A stretch of DNA of 64,000 nt from Paenibacillus sp. UNC499MF. Lineage in GTDB: Bacteria; Bacillota; Bacilli; Paenibacillales; NBRC-103111. The first letter of the stretch is position 1, and each line of letters begins with the position of its first letter. The DNA lies in the NCBI RefSeq assembly GCF_900107975.1, contig NZ_FNVF01000015.1, positions 46,444 through 110,443 on the forward strand, read 5' to 3'. Positions 50,826 through 59,594 of this stretch are shown piece by piece. The notes under the pieces were generated by a model that did no database searches, was not told the DNA's origin, and saw only the letters and a program-made list of their open reading frames with translations. A program made the translations under genes and the position numbers.

Positions 50826-51891
50826 TCAATTTGACGATAGCTTTTTACGTCTGACGCTGTAGTGTCTCATCGAACGAGGGACACCTTTGATTTCAAGAAT
50901 ACCTGCATAAATCAACTTCCTCAGCCGGTATTCGAAATAGGCGGCTCCGATAATTTGGTCACAGCAGCCTATCGCCTCTCCAATCAGACGGGCCGCTTTG
51001 AGAAAGCTGGAATCGGAAGCGGGTTTGAGGCGGTCCAGCGTTTCCAGCAAGTACGAGTCATAACAATCATCCGGCACCTCTGCCACTGCTCCGTCCCGCC
51101 AAATCCGAAGTGTTCCTTTTTGCTCTAAGAGAGCCTGCCATTCCCGCTCCAGCTTGGCCCTATCCGCATCATTCAGGCAGCTGCTATCGTCCATACGGAC
51201 AAGTGCCGTCTGCAGATGGTTTGCCGGAATCTCCCCCCGAGTATTTAAAACGGTGAGTTACATCCGGAGAATTAATGAGCTCCTCACAGATTTGACATGT
51301 ATCGTATACCGCTAAACCATTGGGACGGCCGCTCATCAAACGGACCGCGTGCAGCATCCCGATCCGCTCGCATGCGTTGCGGCTGGTCCAGACGATTGCC
51401 TTCGCCTGATGCGGAATCTTGCTGACCCTATCCAGTAACTGTTTGTACTCTTCATCAGAGTCATCAAAGACTTCACAGTCTTCTGAAATATGGTCCTGAA
51501 ACCAGTCCCGTCTTGCTTTCCGTCCTTCGTATGAATCCAGCTCGCCAAGCGGTCCAATGGCGTAGTTATCCGGCAGAATAATCAACTTGTGTGTGCCCTT
51601 CCAGTTGAGCTGCTTCAAAGCCGCTTTCATAAGGCCCGCAAAGGAATCGCCTGCAACAAAATGGACATGGGTACAGGCCGGATCCGGGTCCCAGGCGGCT
51701 CTTTTCTCTGCGGATTCAATTAAATCGTCATATATCTCAATGAGCTCGGATATCGCTGTTCCCGGTGGCGCTTCCTCTTCCTTCAGCTTCCTGATTTGTT
51801 TCAAAGCAAATGCCAGATAAAGCTTCGCGCCCTGTCCTCCCAAACTATCGATTGCCCTCGCGATACCCGGTCTATCTCCCATCCTTATCAT
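50826..51891 (-). pseudogene. DUF1835-DUF3658 protein gene, split by a frameshift
   Basis: Two overlapping frames encode the two halves of one protein. The first (from 51891) holds the DUF1835 domain, with VHFVAGDSFAGLMKAALKQL, IILPDNYAIGPLGELDS and AVYDTCQICEELINSPDV. It then runs into about 16 unrelated residues and stops at 51184. The second frame carries the DUF3658 half (DADRAKLEREWQALLEQ, RIWRDGAVAEVPDDCYD). The frame changes at a run of six C (51233-51238): with five, the reading continues as SGEIPANHLQTALVRMDD and gives a 354-residue protein. It is either a real inactivating indel, a phase-variable tract or a sequencing error. Confidence 0.85.
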
Positions 51892-51940
51892 CCCTTTCTT
51901 TCCTGGGCTATCTCCCCATACAAAATATCGCTTTACACGG

Positions 51941-52123
51941 TTATCTAAAATAATTCAGTAAAACCGACACAATCACCAGAACGATAGGACCAATCACCGC
52001 GAACCCGATAAAAACGGCTAACAATTTATAAGGGGTCGATAATCCTTTTGCGCTTAAATGATCGATTTTTTCGTTTAAAATTCTTAGTTCTTTTAATATT
52101 TCCTTATTGATCTCCTCATTCAT
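51941..52123 (-). CDS. Small single-helix membrane protein
   Basis: 60 residues. An amphipathic N-terminal stretch with heptad character (NKEILKELRILNEKIDHLSA) is followed by one membrane helix (YKLLAVFIGFAVIGPIVLVI) and a short tail. GAGGGG precedes the ATG. Function unknown; the layout suits a small assembly or accessory protein. It follows the broken DUF1835 gene on the same strand but is separated by about 50 bases. Confidence 0.65.
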   Translation of the reverse strand: MNEEINKEILKELRILNEKIDHLSAKGLSTPYKLLAVFIGFAVIGPIVLVIVSVLLNYFR

Positions 52124-52246
52124 CCTGCATCCCCTCTTTCTTATGTAACCAAAAATAACCCGTTACCTTATTTTACCATAGTCAGGATTGTTGCTGCCTG
52201 TATCTATATTTAGAGCTAAATAATTACATCCCGAGATAATAGCCTT

Positions 52247-52286
52247 GCAAAAAAGACCTGCAGCTTTAAACTGCCGGTCTTTTCAA
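52247..52286 (-). terminator. Terminator after the TSUP gene
   Basis: AAAAGACCTGCAG pairs with CTGCCGGTCTTTT (one mismatch), A-tract on the left giving T-tract on the reverse strand. Confidence 0.8.
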
Positions 52287-52315
52287 GTGTTGAGTGGAAG
52301 GATAAAAAGCAAGAC

Positions 52316-53071
52316 TCAGCGGGAGCCGCTTGGCACGATTAAAAGAATACCGAGTGCGATAATCATCATAAATAAGTACCGTTCAAATTTTTCAGCGGAA
52401 ATACGCTTGTTTAAGACGACACCAAGCCCCGTAGCCGCAAGAATAGCCGGTAAAGAGTACGCGTACAAAACAAGTGCGTCTGGTGTCCATAATCCGCCTA
52501 GTGCATGTCCGGTCACAACGAGTAAGCCGGATATAAGAAAATGGGCTTGCAGCGTGCCGCGGAAACGATCCGGATTCCAGCGCCGCAAAGTACCGTAAAC
52601 AACGACCGGCACACCGTTAAAATTATAGGCGCTGCCCAGTACGCCGGAAGCAAAACCGAACGGCAGCACCCATCCGCGGTTATTAAGCAGAGGCTGTCCG
52701 ATTTTCTGGGAAAGCATCTTCTTCAGCAAAGAATAGCAGCCGAAAATCATCAAGAAAACGCCAAGTGCGGAAGTAATCACTATGGCAGGAACCAGGTGAA
52801 GCAGGATAAGCCCGAAAGGAATTCCTATTATGGTGGATACGGCCAGTCGTATCAGAACAGGACGTTCGACATGGCGCCAACCGCCGAACACGGTAAGCAA
52901 AGCAACGGTCAGTCCCGCCAAACCGATCAGGGAAACCGACGTTTGCAGCGGCACCGGCAGCAAGGCCAGCAAAGGCATGCTCACGATCGCTTCCCCGAAC
53001 CCGAACACGGATTTCATGAAGGCGCCCACAAAAACCGCAGCGACCACAAGCACGATCAGAGAGAGTGTCAT
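52316..53071 (-). CDS. TauE/SafE-type (TSUP) permease
   Basis: 251 residues, about eight membrane helices. TSUP repeats are visible: VFVGAFMKSVFGFGEAIVSM near the N-terminus and PFGFASGVLGSAYNFNGVPV in the middle, each with the G-x-x-x-G-FG pattern. The family exports or imports organosulfonates, sulfite or similar anions. Monocistronic. Substrate unknown. Confidence 0.88.
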   Translation of the reverse strand: MTLSLIVLVVAAVFVGAFMKSVFGFGEAIVSMPLLALLPVPLQTSVSLIGLAGLTVALLTVFGGWRHVERPVLIRLAVSTIIGIPFGLILLHLVPAIVITSALGVFLMIFGCYSLLKKMLSQKIGQPLLNNRGWVLPFGFASGVLGSAYNFNGVPVVVYGTLRRWNPDRFRGTLQAHFLISGLLVVTGHALGGLWTPDALVLYAYSLPAILAATGLGVVLNKRISAEKFERYLFMMIIALGILLIVPSGSR

Positions 53072-53416
53072 TGTTCCCTCCCACCGGCCCGATAAGACAG
53101 CCTGTTCAACAATTTTGCATGGAACAAGAAATAATGCAAAGAACCCCTCCTTTTTGTACAGATCTATATAGTATCACATGATTATCTTATATAAAATGCG
53201 TGTTTTAACGAGTTTAATGCGCTATATAAGCGATTTAAATGGCATAACACAAGATCCTATACACTAAATTCTTTACAGGTCATTATAAATGAAACGAGGA
53301 GTTCTGGCGAGGTGTTCGCATTGAATTTTTTATTCCCAAAACATCTGGTCTACGTACAAATTTTCCGCCATACATTCTAAACGGAATAAATCATACGAAC
53401 GAAGGGAGATTTGAGG
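53072..53416. other. Divergent intergenic region
   Basis: 345 bases between the TSUP gene and the broken secreted-protein gene. Very AT-rich in its left half, containing the promoters of both; no clear operator or RNA gene seen. Confidence 0.4.
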
Positions 53417-53784
53417 ATGAGGAAAAGTGTAATCACCGTTCTTTCCGGTTTTGCTTTATTGCTGGCCTTATCAGCGTCAGTTTCCGCGGTCGATGCCGCA
53501 GCGAAACCTAATTTTACTACGGAGACGGGATATGGGACGGAAGCTTTAAGGCCGTTTCAGGCAGTAACGTGGATGTTGTCATTAACGATTGGCAGCCGCA
53601 TCATAAATTAAAAGTGAGGGTGTGTAAAAGCGGAGGAAGCTGTACGTCTTATAAAATCATCACAAATGAGGTTAATTACACCACCTTTACTAACTTGTCA
53701 TCCGGCACTTACTATGGCGACGTAATCAAAGCAGAATATCCAAGTTTCCCAACATCAGGTTCTATTACTTTCAGTGTTTATTGA
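53417..53784 (+). pseudogene. Small secreted protein gene with a frameshift
   Basis: ATG 53417, 8 bases after GGGAG, begins a signal peptide (RKSVITVLSGFALLLALSAS, ending VDAAAKP). After PNF the frame runs into unrelated residues and stops at 53611. In the next frame, from the T-run at 53512-53515, a coherent protein reads FYYGDGIWDGSFKAVSGSN, VDVVINDWQPHHKLKVRVCK and so on to 53784. One extra T in that run would restore a 122-residue secreted beta-rich protein with two cysteines (CKSGGSC). Function unknown. Confidence 0.7.
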
Positions 53785-53796
53785 GGGGAAGATTGT

Positions 53797-53945
53797 ATTG
53801 GCGGACAATGGGACAGTTACGTAACGACAACTACAACTCTTCCCGGTGTAGGTGTTCATATCGCTGTGGATTATGACGTTTCCAAATTCAAGGTTCGTTT
53901 ATGCAGCCGGACACCGGCTGGATTGTCGTTAACACGCATCTGTAG
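53797..53945 (+). pseudogene. Remnant of a second copy of the secreted protein
   Basis: The stretch IGGQWDSYVTTTTTLPGVGV then HIAVDYDVSKFKVRL aligns with the middle of the preceding protein (IWDGSFKAVSGSNVDVVINDW, then HKLKVRV). No start or signal peptide is present. After KVR another frame continues as FMQPDTGWIVVNTHL to a stop at 53945. It is a decayed tandem paralogue. Confidence 0.5.
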
Positions 53946-54096
53946 CTCGGTACAGTTTGCAGCGCCTGCCCGGCATGACAGACCAAATGAAGGACAGTGC
54001 GGCACATCTTGCCTCACTGTCCGTTTCCTGCTTCACTCAGGAGCCATACCATCTCGATGGCAGCATCCTCCCGTTTTTTATCGATAGCCGCGTACT

Positions 54097-55155
54097 TCAC
54101 CCTGATCGCTCTGCATGCTGCTCGATGATTTCCGCCAAGTACTCGGCATCTCGCGCCATCCAGCCCAACAAAGCGGAGCCGCGGCACGTTTGCCAAGGCA
54201 GGCCCACATAATACAATCCCTTCGCCTTGCTGACCCCTTTGACATGAATCGGTTTTCCGTTGGCATCTGCCGCTTCCGGAATACCGATCCAGGGATAATC
54301 ACTTCGAAAACCGGTGGCCCAGATGATGTTAGCCGCCTTCATTCTTGCTGCATCCTCAAAAAGGATCTCTCCGGAATCCGCATCTACCGCTCTTTGCCTT
54401 AAGGAAACGACTCCTTTTTTCAGAAGAGCTTTCAATTCGGTGCCGTATACTTGCTCGGGTTGTTTTTTCAGCCAGGAACCAAGCGGAGACTCCTTGCCCG
54501 CTTTCAACAAACCGAATGTCTCAAAGTACCAGAATATGTTTTTACCGAATATACGCATCGGTTTAAAACTCATGGGACGGCTTGCCGAGATCGTGACTTG
54601 CCTATGACCGGAAAGTTCAACCGCGATCTGTGCGCCCGAATTGCCGCCTCCGACGACCAGTACGGGACCGTCCGCAAGCTGTGATACATTTTTATAACCG
54701 GAAGAATGGATCTGCATGACTTCCTCCGGCAGTTTTTTCGCAAAATCCGGAATGACAGGTTCGTGAAAAGGCCCCGTGGCCACAACTACTTGACGGGCAA
54801 TAAAGGTTTCCTGCCCGGTTTCGATTTTAAACCCGTGCTCATGTTTCGTAAGTGAATGTACTTTCGTTTGATGCCGGATGGGCAGATCGAAAGCTTTCGC
54901 GTACGCCTCCAGATAATCGGCCGTTTCATCCTTGGCGGGTAAACCGTCAGGAACCCCTGGAAACTTCATGCCGGGAAGGCTGCTGTACATCCTTGGTGTA
55001 AACAAAGTCAAGGAATCATAACGCGATCTCCAGGAATCTCCGGTCCGTTTATGGGCATCGAGAATGAGGAAAGGTATTCCTTTCCGCTTCAGGAAATACC
55101 CCATCGCAAGACCGGCTTGTCCTCCGCCGATGATAATAACTTCCACATGATTCAT
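54097..55155 (-). CDS. FAD/NAD(P)-dependent flavin monooxygenase-like oxidoreductase
   Basis: 352 residues. The FAD dinucleotide motif EVIIIGGGQAGLAMGYFLKR is at the N-terminus, and the NADPH motif PVLVVGGGNSGAQIAVEL is near 165. GATG-type ATGPFHEPVIPDF and ATGFRSDYPWIG mark the CzcO/flavin-monooxygenase branch. It may oxidise or reduce a small compound in the cytosol. It follows the TetR gene by about 36 bases on the same strand, so that repressor probably controls it. ATG 55155 or GTG 55161 could start it. Confidence 0.88.
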   Translation of the reverse strand: MNHVEVIIIGGGQAGLAMGYFLKRKGIPFLILDAHKRTGDSWRSRYDSLTLFTPRMYSSLPGMKFPGVPDGLPAKDETADYLEAYAKAFDLPIRHQTKVHSLTKHEHGFKIETGQETFIARQVVVATGPFHEPVIPDFAKKLPEEVMQIHSSGYKNVSQLADGPVLVVGGGNSGAQIAVELSGHRQVTISASRPMSFKPMRIFGKNIFWYFETFGLLKAGKESPLGSWLKKQPEQVYGTELKALLKKGVVSLRQRAVDADSGEILFEDAARMKAANIIWATGFRSDYPWIGIPEAADANGKPIHVKGVSKAKGLYYVGLPWQTCRGSALLGWMARDAEYLAEIIEQHAERSG

Positions 55156-55191
55156 TTTCACATTTCCCCTGGCTGCGATTTTATCGTTAAC

Positions 55192-55782
55192 CTAGCGTTC
55201 CTTTAACAAACCTTGAGCGAATGTACCAACACCGTACCGTAGAAAATCTTCGACTTTGACGGACGTTATTTTCTGACCGTAAAGCGAAGCCGACATAAAA
55301 AATCCGAGGTTCATCCAAATAAAAGTCATCGCCGCCGCTTCTAGATCGGTTCGCTCAATAGCTCCCTTCTCATACATACGGCTTAAATAACCGATTAGCA
55401 GCTCCTTTAATTGAATCGGTATTGCGGCCGTTTTTTCGTCCAGTTCAGGAAAGTGCCCGGTCTCTCTTAATCCGATTAACACCATTTCGCCGTTGTGCTC
55501 CATAAACTCCTGGTACGTCCGCGCCACAAGGATCAGGTCGGATTGAAGCTCCCCCGTCAGGCTGTCAAAAACTTGATGGATCCCGGGAACATAGGAATAC
55601 CGGTCCACTAAAGCGTCCAAAATCCCCTGTTTGTTAACAAAATGCCGGAAAATCGTACTTTCGTTCACGCCGGCTTCTTTTGCGATGGCGCGTGTAGTCA
55701 TGCCCTTGTATCCTTTTTCCTTCATTAAAGAGATAGCGGCAGTTAAAATTTTATCCCGCGTTTCTTGCGCATTTTGTTCCAT
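55192..55782 (-). CDS. TetR family transcriptional regulator
   Basis: 196 residues. Helix-turn-helix: RDKILTAAISLMKEKGYKGM, then TRAIAKEAGVNESTIFRHFV and NKQGILDALVDR. The all-helical ligand domain follows. ATG 55782 lies 8-9 bases from AAAGG. It leads a two-gene operon with the flavin oxidoreductase, and a palindromic operator sits just upstream, consistent with autorepression relieved by a substrate of the enzyme (inference). Confidence 0.9.
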   Translation of the reverse strand: MEQNAQETRDKILTAAISLMKEKGYKGMTTRAIAKEAGVNESTIFRHFVNKQGILDALVDRYSYVPGIHQVFDSLTGELQSDLILVARTYQEFMEHNGEMVLIGLRETGHFPELDEKTAAIPIQLKELLIGYLSRMYEKGAIERTDLEAAAMTFIWMNLGFFMSASLYGQKITSVKVEDFLRYGVGTFAQGLLKER

Positions 55783-55801
55783 CTGCATCACCTTTCACGC
55801 G

Positions 55802-55819
55802 TGCAAGTACTTGCTTGCA
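55802..55819 (-). promoter_or_regulatory. TetR operator candidate
   Basis: GCAAGTACTTGC (55803-55814), a perfect 12-bp palindrome, nested with TGCAAG-N6-CTTGCA (55802-55819). It lies 20-37 bases upstream of the TetR start. Confidence 0.65.
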
Positions 55820-56026
55820 TTAACTATAACATGGCGGAGCCTATTTTGAAAAGTTTATTCCGGCTTGTCTACTTTTACTGTCCCAAACCAAGAATCTGGC
55901 TTTTCCCTCCGAAACGAACGAGGAGATCTCAAATTGGGATTTGCTTTGGAAGGAACTAGTAATTCCTGATAGAATATATATAAAGATGATCCGGCAATAA
56001 ATTTGCACACCTAAGGAGATAAAACT

Positions 56027-56479
56027 ATGGCAAATAACAAGTTACTTCGAATGGACAATGTCGGCATCGTCGTAGAATCCCTTGATGACGCAATCTCCTT
56101 CTTCGAGGAGATTGGCTTGAAGCTCGAAGGACGAGCCACTGTCGAAGGTGAATGGGCCGGTCGCGTAACCGGGCTGGGTTCACAGTGTGTAGAGATTGCT
56201 ATGATGATTACCCCGGATGGCCACAGCCGGATTGAACTTTCGCGATTTCTCACTCCACCGATTATATCAGATCACCGGAATGCCCCTGTAAATGCCCTCG
56301 GATATCTACGCGTCATGTTCACCGTTGAAGACATTGACGAAATGGTATCCAGACTAGCTAAGCATGGTGCTCAGCTCGTTGGCGAAGTGGTTCAGTACGA
56401 GAACTCGTATCGGCTCTGCTACATTCGTGGAAAGGAAGGACTTTTAATCGGGCTGGCTGAACAACTCGGTAATAAATAA
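56027..56479 (+). CDS. VOC/glyoxalase superfamily protein
   Basis: 150 residues, two beta-alpha-beta modules. MDNVGIVVESLDDAISFFEE, GLGSQCVEIAMM and SRIELSRF in the first; NALGYLRVMFTVEDIDEMVS and YRLCYIRGKEGLLIGLAEQL in the second. Metal-ligand His/Glu pattern is incomplete, so it may bind rather than convert its ligand. AAGGAG precedes the ATG. Monocistronic with a terminator at 56507. Confidence 0.85.
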   Translation: MANNKLLRMDNVGIVVESLDDAISFFEEIGLKLEGRATVEGEWAGRVTGLGSQCVEIAMMITPDGHSRIELSRFLTPPIISDHRNAPVNALGYLRVMFTVEDIDEMVSRLAKHGAQLVGEVVQYENSYRLCYIRGKEGLLIGLAEQLGNK

Positions 56480-56506
56480 GTGACGTTTAAAAGCAGACTT
56501 AACTCA

Positions 56507-56540
56507 ATAAGCCGCCTCTTCAACGGGGGCGGTTTTCTTA
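56507..56540 (+). terminator. Terminator after the VOC gene
   Basis: AAGCCGCC-N11-GGGCGGTTTTC hairpin. Confidence 0.75.
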
Positions 56541-56646
56541 TCGTAAAGATCAACATCAGGATTTACCATAGCCTAATCTTTAAAAGACCAAACGAATATG
56601 CTAGCATGGTTTGTATTCCGAGCTGCATGTCAAAGGAGGAATTGCA

Positions 56647-57360
56647 TTGGAGGATTTAAACAAATCCGAATGGAAGGAAGCTTCCATAAAAGCGGTTCTG
56701 TTCGATATGGACGGCGTCCTTATAGACAGCGAACCGATTTATTTTGATATTGAACGCAGTTCGTTCGACCATTTCGGCGTGCCCGTGAGCGAAGAAGATC
56801 ATCATAGTTTTGTGGGTGTAACGCTGGAGTCCATGTGGCAGCAGGTTCTGGACAAGCACCGGATTCCGTTTGCGCTGGAGCAAGTACTGACCTATCACAA
56901 GGACAATGTGATGAATATGTTGTCCGGACATACGGGACTTACTGCCATGCCTCAGGCGGAGCGCTGGCTAAGCTGGCTGAAAGAAAAGCAGATTCCGGTC
57001 GCTGTCGCCTCCTCTTCTCCACGGCCGCTTATTGAGCTGATTATGGACAAGACCGGCCTTGGGCCTTATTTCGACGTACGCGTCAGCGGAGAGGAAGTCG
57101 AACACGGGAAGCCGGCACCGGACATTTTTCTTCATGCGGCGGGCTTGCTGGGAGTGGAACCCTCTTCTTGTCTCGTCATCGAAGATTCGCGCAACGGCGT
57201 TAAGGCCGCGAAGAGCGCGGGCATGCGGTGCATCGGGCTTCAGAATCCCGGTTCGGGCAATCAGGATCTTTCACTAGCCGATTACCGGATAAGAAGTTTC
57301 GAAGAGCTCTGGGCCTTAAAAGATTCGCTGCCTTTTGCCCCGTTTTCTTCGCTGACTTAA
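56647..57360 (+). CDS. HAD superfamily hydrolase, beta-phosphoglucomutase-like
   Basis: 237 residues from TTG 56647 (AGGAGG 7 bases upstream). HAD motifs: I, VLFDMDGVLIDSEPIYFDIE (both Asp); II, VAVASSSPRPLIELIM; III, Lys in EVEHGKPAPDIFLHAA; IV, CLVIEDSRNGVKAAKSAG. The cap is the helical type of the PgmB/phosphatase YcjU group. It dephosphorylates or isomerises a sugar phosphate in the cytosol; the exact substrate is unknown. Monocistronic with terminator at 57374. Confidence 0.9.
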   Translation: MEDLNKSEWKEASIKAVLFDMDGVLIDSEPIYFDIERSSFDHFGVPVSEEDHHSFVGVTLESMWQQVLDKHRIPFALEQVLTYHKDNVMNMLSGHTGLTAMPQAERWLSWLKEKQIPVAVASSSPRPLIELIMDKTGLGPYFDVRVSGEEVEHGKPAPDIFLHAAGLLGVEPSSCLVIEDSRNGVKAAKSAGMRCIGLQNPGSGNQDLSLADYRIRSFEELWALKDSLPFAPFSSLT

Positions 57361-57373
57361 CATCTGCAAAAGA

Positions 57374-57412
57374 CGAAAGGGCTTGCCTTCTAATGAAGAT
57401 AAGCCCTTTTGC
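57374..57412 (+). terminator. Terminator after the HAD gene
   Basis: AAAGGGCTT...AAGCCCTTT with inner CCTTC/GAAG pairing, then TGCC; T-rich tail weak but stem strong. Confidence 0.7.
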
Positions 57413-57540
57413 CATTCCCGCCCATGCTTTCCATTCACTGAATATACCTTCTGAAGCCCCGTATTTCCTTGAAAGAGAATTCATTTGATGACACGAAAAC
57501 CTCAGATTTGTAAGAAATGTTCCGTCCCTATTCCGCACAA

Positions 57541-57577
57541 AAAAAGCCAGCCGGACTATCGTACCCGGCAGGCTTTC
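57541..57577 (-). terminator. Terminator of the 103-residue hypothetical gene
   Basis: AAAGCCAGCCGG-N11-CCGGCAGGCTTT (one mismatch). The reverse strand continues with TTTTTTTGTGC. It lies about 45 bases beyond the stop at 57622. Confidence 0.8.
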
Positions 57578-57621
57578 CGCTTTTGCATCATTTAGTTTAG
57601 ACAGCACACGGTTTGTACAAA

Positions 57622-57933
57622 CTACTCTTCCTGTACGTCCGCCTCTAAATCGCTCGCAACTTCAATGACTAAGGGAATCACGACCTTGTTCGTACCGGAC
57701 ACGTAGATATCCCCTTCGTAATGCCTGAATGGAATCACGGTATCCCCGTCATAGCTCCACATAAAAAAGTCCCCTTCAATGGACATACTGGTTGCGCCCT
57801 TCACCGTAAAAACGGTTGTATAGGAAAAATCCGCTTTGGACGAGAAATACTGTTTGCACTCTTCCAAAGAGATCGTTTTTGCGGAATTGCCGTTTTCCTG
57901 AAACGCTCTTGTAATCCGGTAACGCTGGCTCAT
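57622..57933 (-). CDS. Small cytosolic protein of unknown function
   Basis: 103 residues from ATG 57933 (GGGAGG 7 bases upstream). It reads MSQRYRITRAFQENGNSAKT, then a beta-rich middle (FSYTTVFTVKGATSMSIEGD; FFMWSYDGDTVIPFRHYEGD; IYVSG) and an acidic tail. No signal peptide or membrane segment. The pattern suggests a compact all-beta fold. Family not recognised. Monocistronic. Confidence 0.65.
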   Translation of the reverse strand: MSQRYRITRAFQENGNSAKTISLEECKQYFSSKADFSYTTVFTVKGATSMSIEGDFFMWSYDGDTVIPFRHYEGDIYVSGTNKVVIPLVIEVASDLEADVQEE

Positions 57934-58072
57934 TGAGATGCCTCCCATATTTTTAGTACATCTATTATATCTCAGGAATGCATAAGGGCAAAAGGATCAA
58001 CCCGTGAAAGTTATGTTGTTGTTCAAGGCCGCAGCCTGTATCCTCTCCATTCATCCTGTACAGAAAGATGTT

Positions 58073-58285
58073 TTATTTTTTTCTTTCCACAAGGATCGGG
58101 ACAGGTACTAAACCGTAATCCAGCATGGAATCCAGAAGTTCTTTACGGTCTCGAAAATGGTGGTAAAAACTTCCTTTACTTATTTTCAGCGCCTTGGCAA
58201 GTACTTCGACACGAACTTCATGTATGCCGCTTTCGGCCAGTTTAGTTAACCCGGCTCTTACCCAATCTTCCCTCGTTAATTGCAT
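58073..58285 (-). pseudogene. Truncated TetR regulator (DNA-binding domain only)
   Basis: 70 residues that are clearly the TetR helix-turn-helix: REDWVRAGLTKLAESGIHEV, then EVLAKALKISKGSFYHHFRD and RKELLDSMLDYGL. It stops there, while TetR proteins run to about 190 residues, and the ligand domain is absent downstream in any frame I could follow. GGGGGACC precedes the ATG, so the fragment may still be translated. It is either a decayed gene or, less likely, a stand-alone DNA-binding fragment. Confidence 0.75.
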
Positions 58286-58338
58286 GGTCCCCCTTAGATA
58301 CGGCAGCGTATGTTTTTCGTCAGAATACTCTTTGGATT

Positions 58339-59322
58339 TTATCTTGTCAATGGAGCTACGTATTCCTTCAAAGCTTCCAATTCATGAATCAACTGCCTAA
58401 GAGTTTCTTCTTTTTCAGATTCATTTTGTTCGTCATACAAAAATTGTTCCGTGAATTCCCAAATATCTTCAAGCAGCCTCCTGATTTTATAAAATCTGAG
58501 CGCTTCTTCATCTAGGATATAGTTGGGATGTATTTTTTTGTATAAAGCGAAAAAATCGTGAAAATAGCTTTCATCCGTCAGGAACATCAAGTCGGCTTCC
58601 ACGGGTGCCAGTTTTACCCCCTCCCAATCAATCAGAATGAGCTGTTGATCGCTCTGCATCATGTTCCAGGGATGAATATCCGTATGGCACCAACGTAAAG
58701 GCAGCATGCGGCCGACCAATTTCAAAGATAAGTCCTGCAAAATAGATACCTGTTTAAGCAAAACGTTTTCGTAAGGCTTTATGGCAGATATGAATCTTGG
58801 AGGCGTATGGCGGGATGCCATCGTTTCGCCGAGTGCGTACACAAACGAGACCTGAAAATCCTCCGTCAGGTGCTCCACAGGCACAGGGATGGAATCTCCG
58901 GCCTTGTGCAGCTCGGCCAATATCGTTGACAATTGTTCAATCTGAGTTTGGTTTAAAGCTTTTTTTCCGATCGTTTCTCCGTGAATATATTCGTAAAGAA
59001 GAAAAATACCGTCCACATTTTCGCATACATATTCCCCAGATTGAGTTTTCAGAGGCACCGTGATTTTACCGGCCAGGTTCGTATTTTCGTTAAGCCAGCA
59101 GGTCACGGGGATATATGTATCCAGCATTGCGGTTAATTTTGGAGTCGACGACCGCTTTTTCTCATACTCTTTCAAAAAATAGGTTGAGTTACTTGAGGTC
59201 TCGATCCGGTAAGCCAAGGAAGCCCAGCCTCCTTGCTGCCTGTTAATGCTAAGCGGCTCCAGAAGATAATGTTCCGCAACCAATTTTGCGAGCCGTGCGA
59301 GCTTCAAGCTCTCTATTTCCAT
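58339..59322 (-). CDS. APH-fold phosphotransferase (CotS/choline-kinase-like)
   Basis: 327 residues. Kinase-fold motifs: catalytic loop LRWCHTDIHPWNMM (HxDxxxxN with the base Asp) and metal-binding LILIDWEGVKLAPVEADL (DWE). The N-lobe carries YFLKEYEKKR with the ATP Lys. It probably phosphorylates a small alcohol or amine; aminoglycoside resistance is not implied by sequence alone, and spore-associated CotS-type kinases look alike. AAAAGGA precedes the ATG. Confidence 0.85.
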   Translation of the reverse strand: MEIESLKLARLAKLVAEHYLLEPLSINRQQGGWASLAYRIETSSNSTYFLKEYEKKRSSTPKLTAMLDTYIPVTCWLNENTNLAGKITVPLKTQSGEYVCENVDGIFLLYEYIHGETIGKKALNQTQIEQLSTILAELHKAGDSIPVPVEHLTEDFQVSFVYALGETMASRHTPPRFISAIKPYENVLLKQVSILQDLSLKLVGRMLPLRWCHTDIHPWNMMQSDQQLILIDWEGVKLAPVEADLMFLTDESYFHDFFALYKKIHPNYILDEEALRFYKIRRLLEDIWEFTEQFLYDEQNESEKEETLRQLIHELEALKEYVAPLTR

Positions 59323-59429
59323 TCCTTTTCCCCTCCAGCGGTTGTCAATTCGTTAACGTTATTTTAAAACAGTCTGCGGGCAGCAGACATTCCCCGTCCT
59401 TGAGCCATGAATTCACATTCGAATTATCC

Positions 59430-59458
59430 TTGGGAACTTTGAGCATTCCTGCTATAAT
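59430..59458 (+). promoter_or_regulatory. Sigma-A promoter of the exporter leader
   Basis: TTGGGA, 17-bp spacer, TATAAT. Transcription should start at about 59464-59466, giving a leader of about 130 bases before the exporter. Confidence 0.8.
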
Positions 59459-59471
59459 ACTCGCTATAGTC

Positions 59472-59587
59472 CCCCCTATAAAAAATAAAGGTGAAATTAT
59501 ATGCTGTCATTTGCCCGATTGATTAAATGCAAGCCCCCTATCCCGTAATGATCGTGCCGAATTGAGATTTTTCAATTTATAGGGGGC
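59472..59587 (+). promoter_or_regulatory. Leader RNA with two strands complementary to the exporter ribosome site
   Basis: The exporter's ribosome site lies in TTTATAGGGGGC (59576-59587). ATAGGGGGC is perfectly complementary to GCCCCCTAT inside the leader-peptide codons (59533-59541). The same G-run is complementary over 11 bases to CCCCCTATAAA at the very 5' end of the transcript (59472-59482). An inner AATTGA/TCAATT hairpin lies just before the ribosome site. The two pairings exclude each other, so this looks like a translational attenuator. Confidence 0.65.
59501..59548 (+). CDS. Leader peptide of the MFS exporter (15 residues)
   Basis: MLSFARLIKCKPPIP then TAA, with AAAGGTG 7 bases before the ATG. 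It lies within the about 130-base leader between a strong promoter and the exporter. Its codons for Lys-Pro-Pro-Ile contain the CCCCCT strand that pairs with the exporter's ribosome site. A ribosome paused on the Pro-rich end would cover that strand. Such short leaders regulate antibiotic-resistance and efflux genes in Bacillota by translation attenuation. It is too short to be judged as a protein; it is called from context. Confidence 0.6.
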   Translation: MLSFARLIKCKPPIP

Positions 59588-59594
59588 ATGAACT

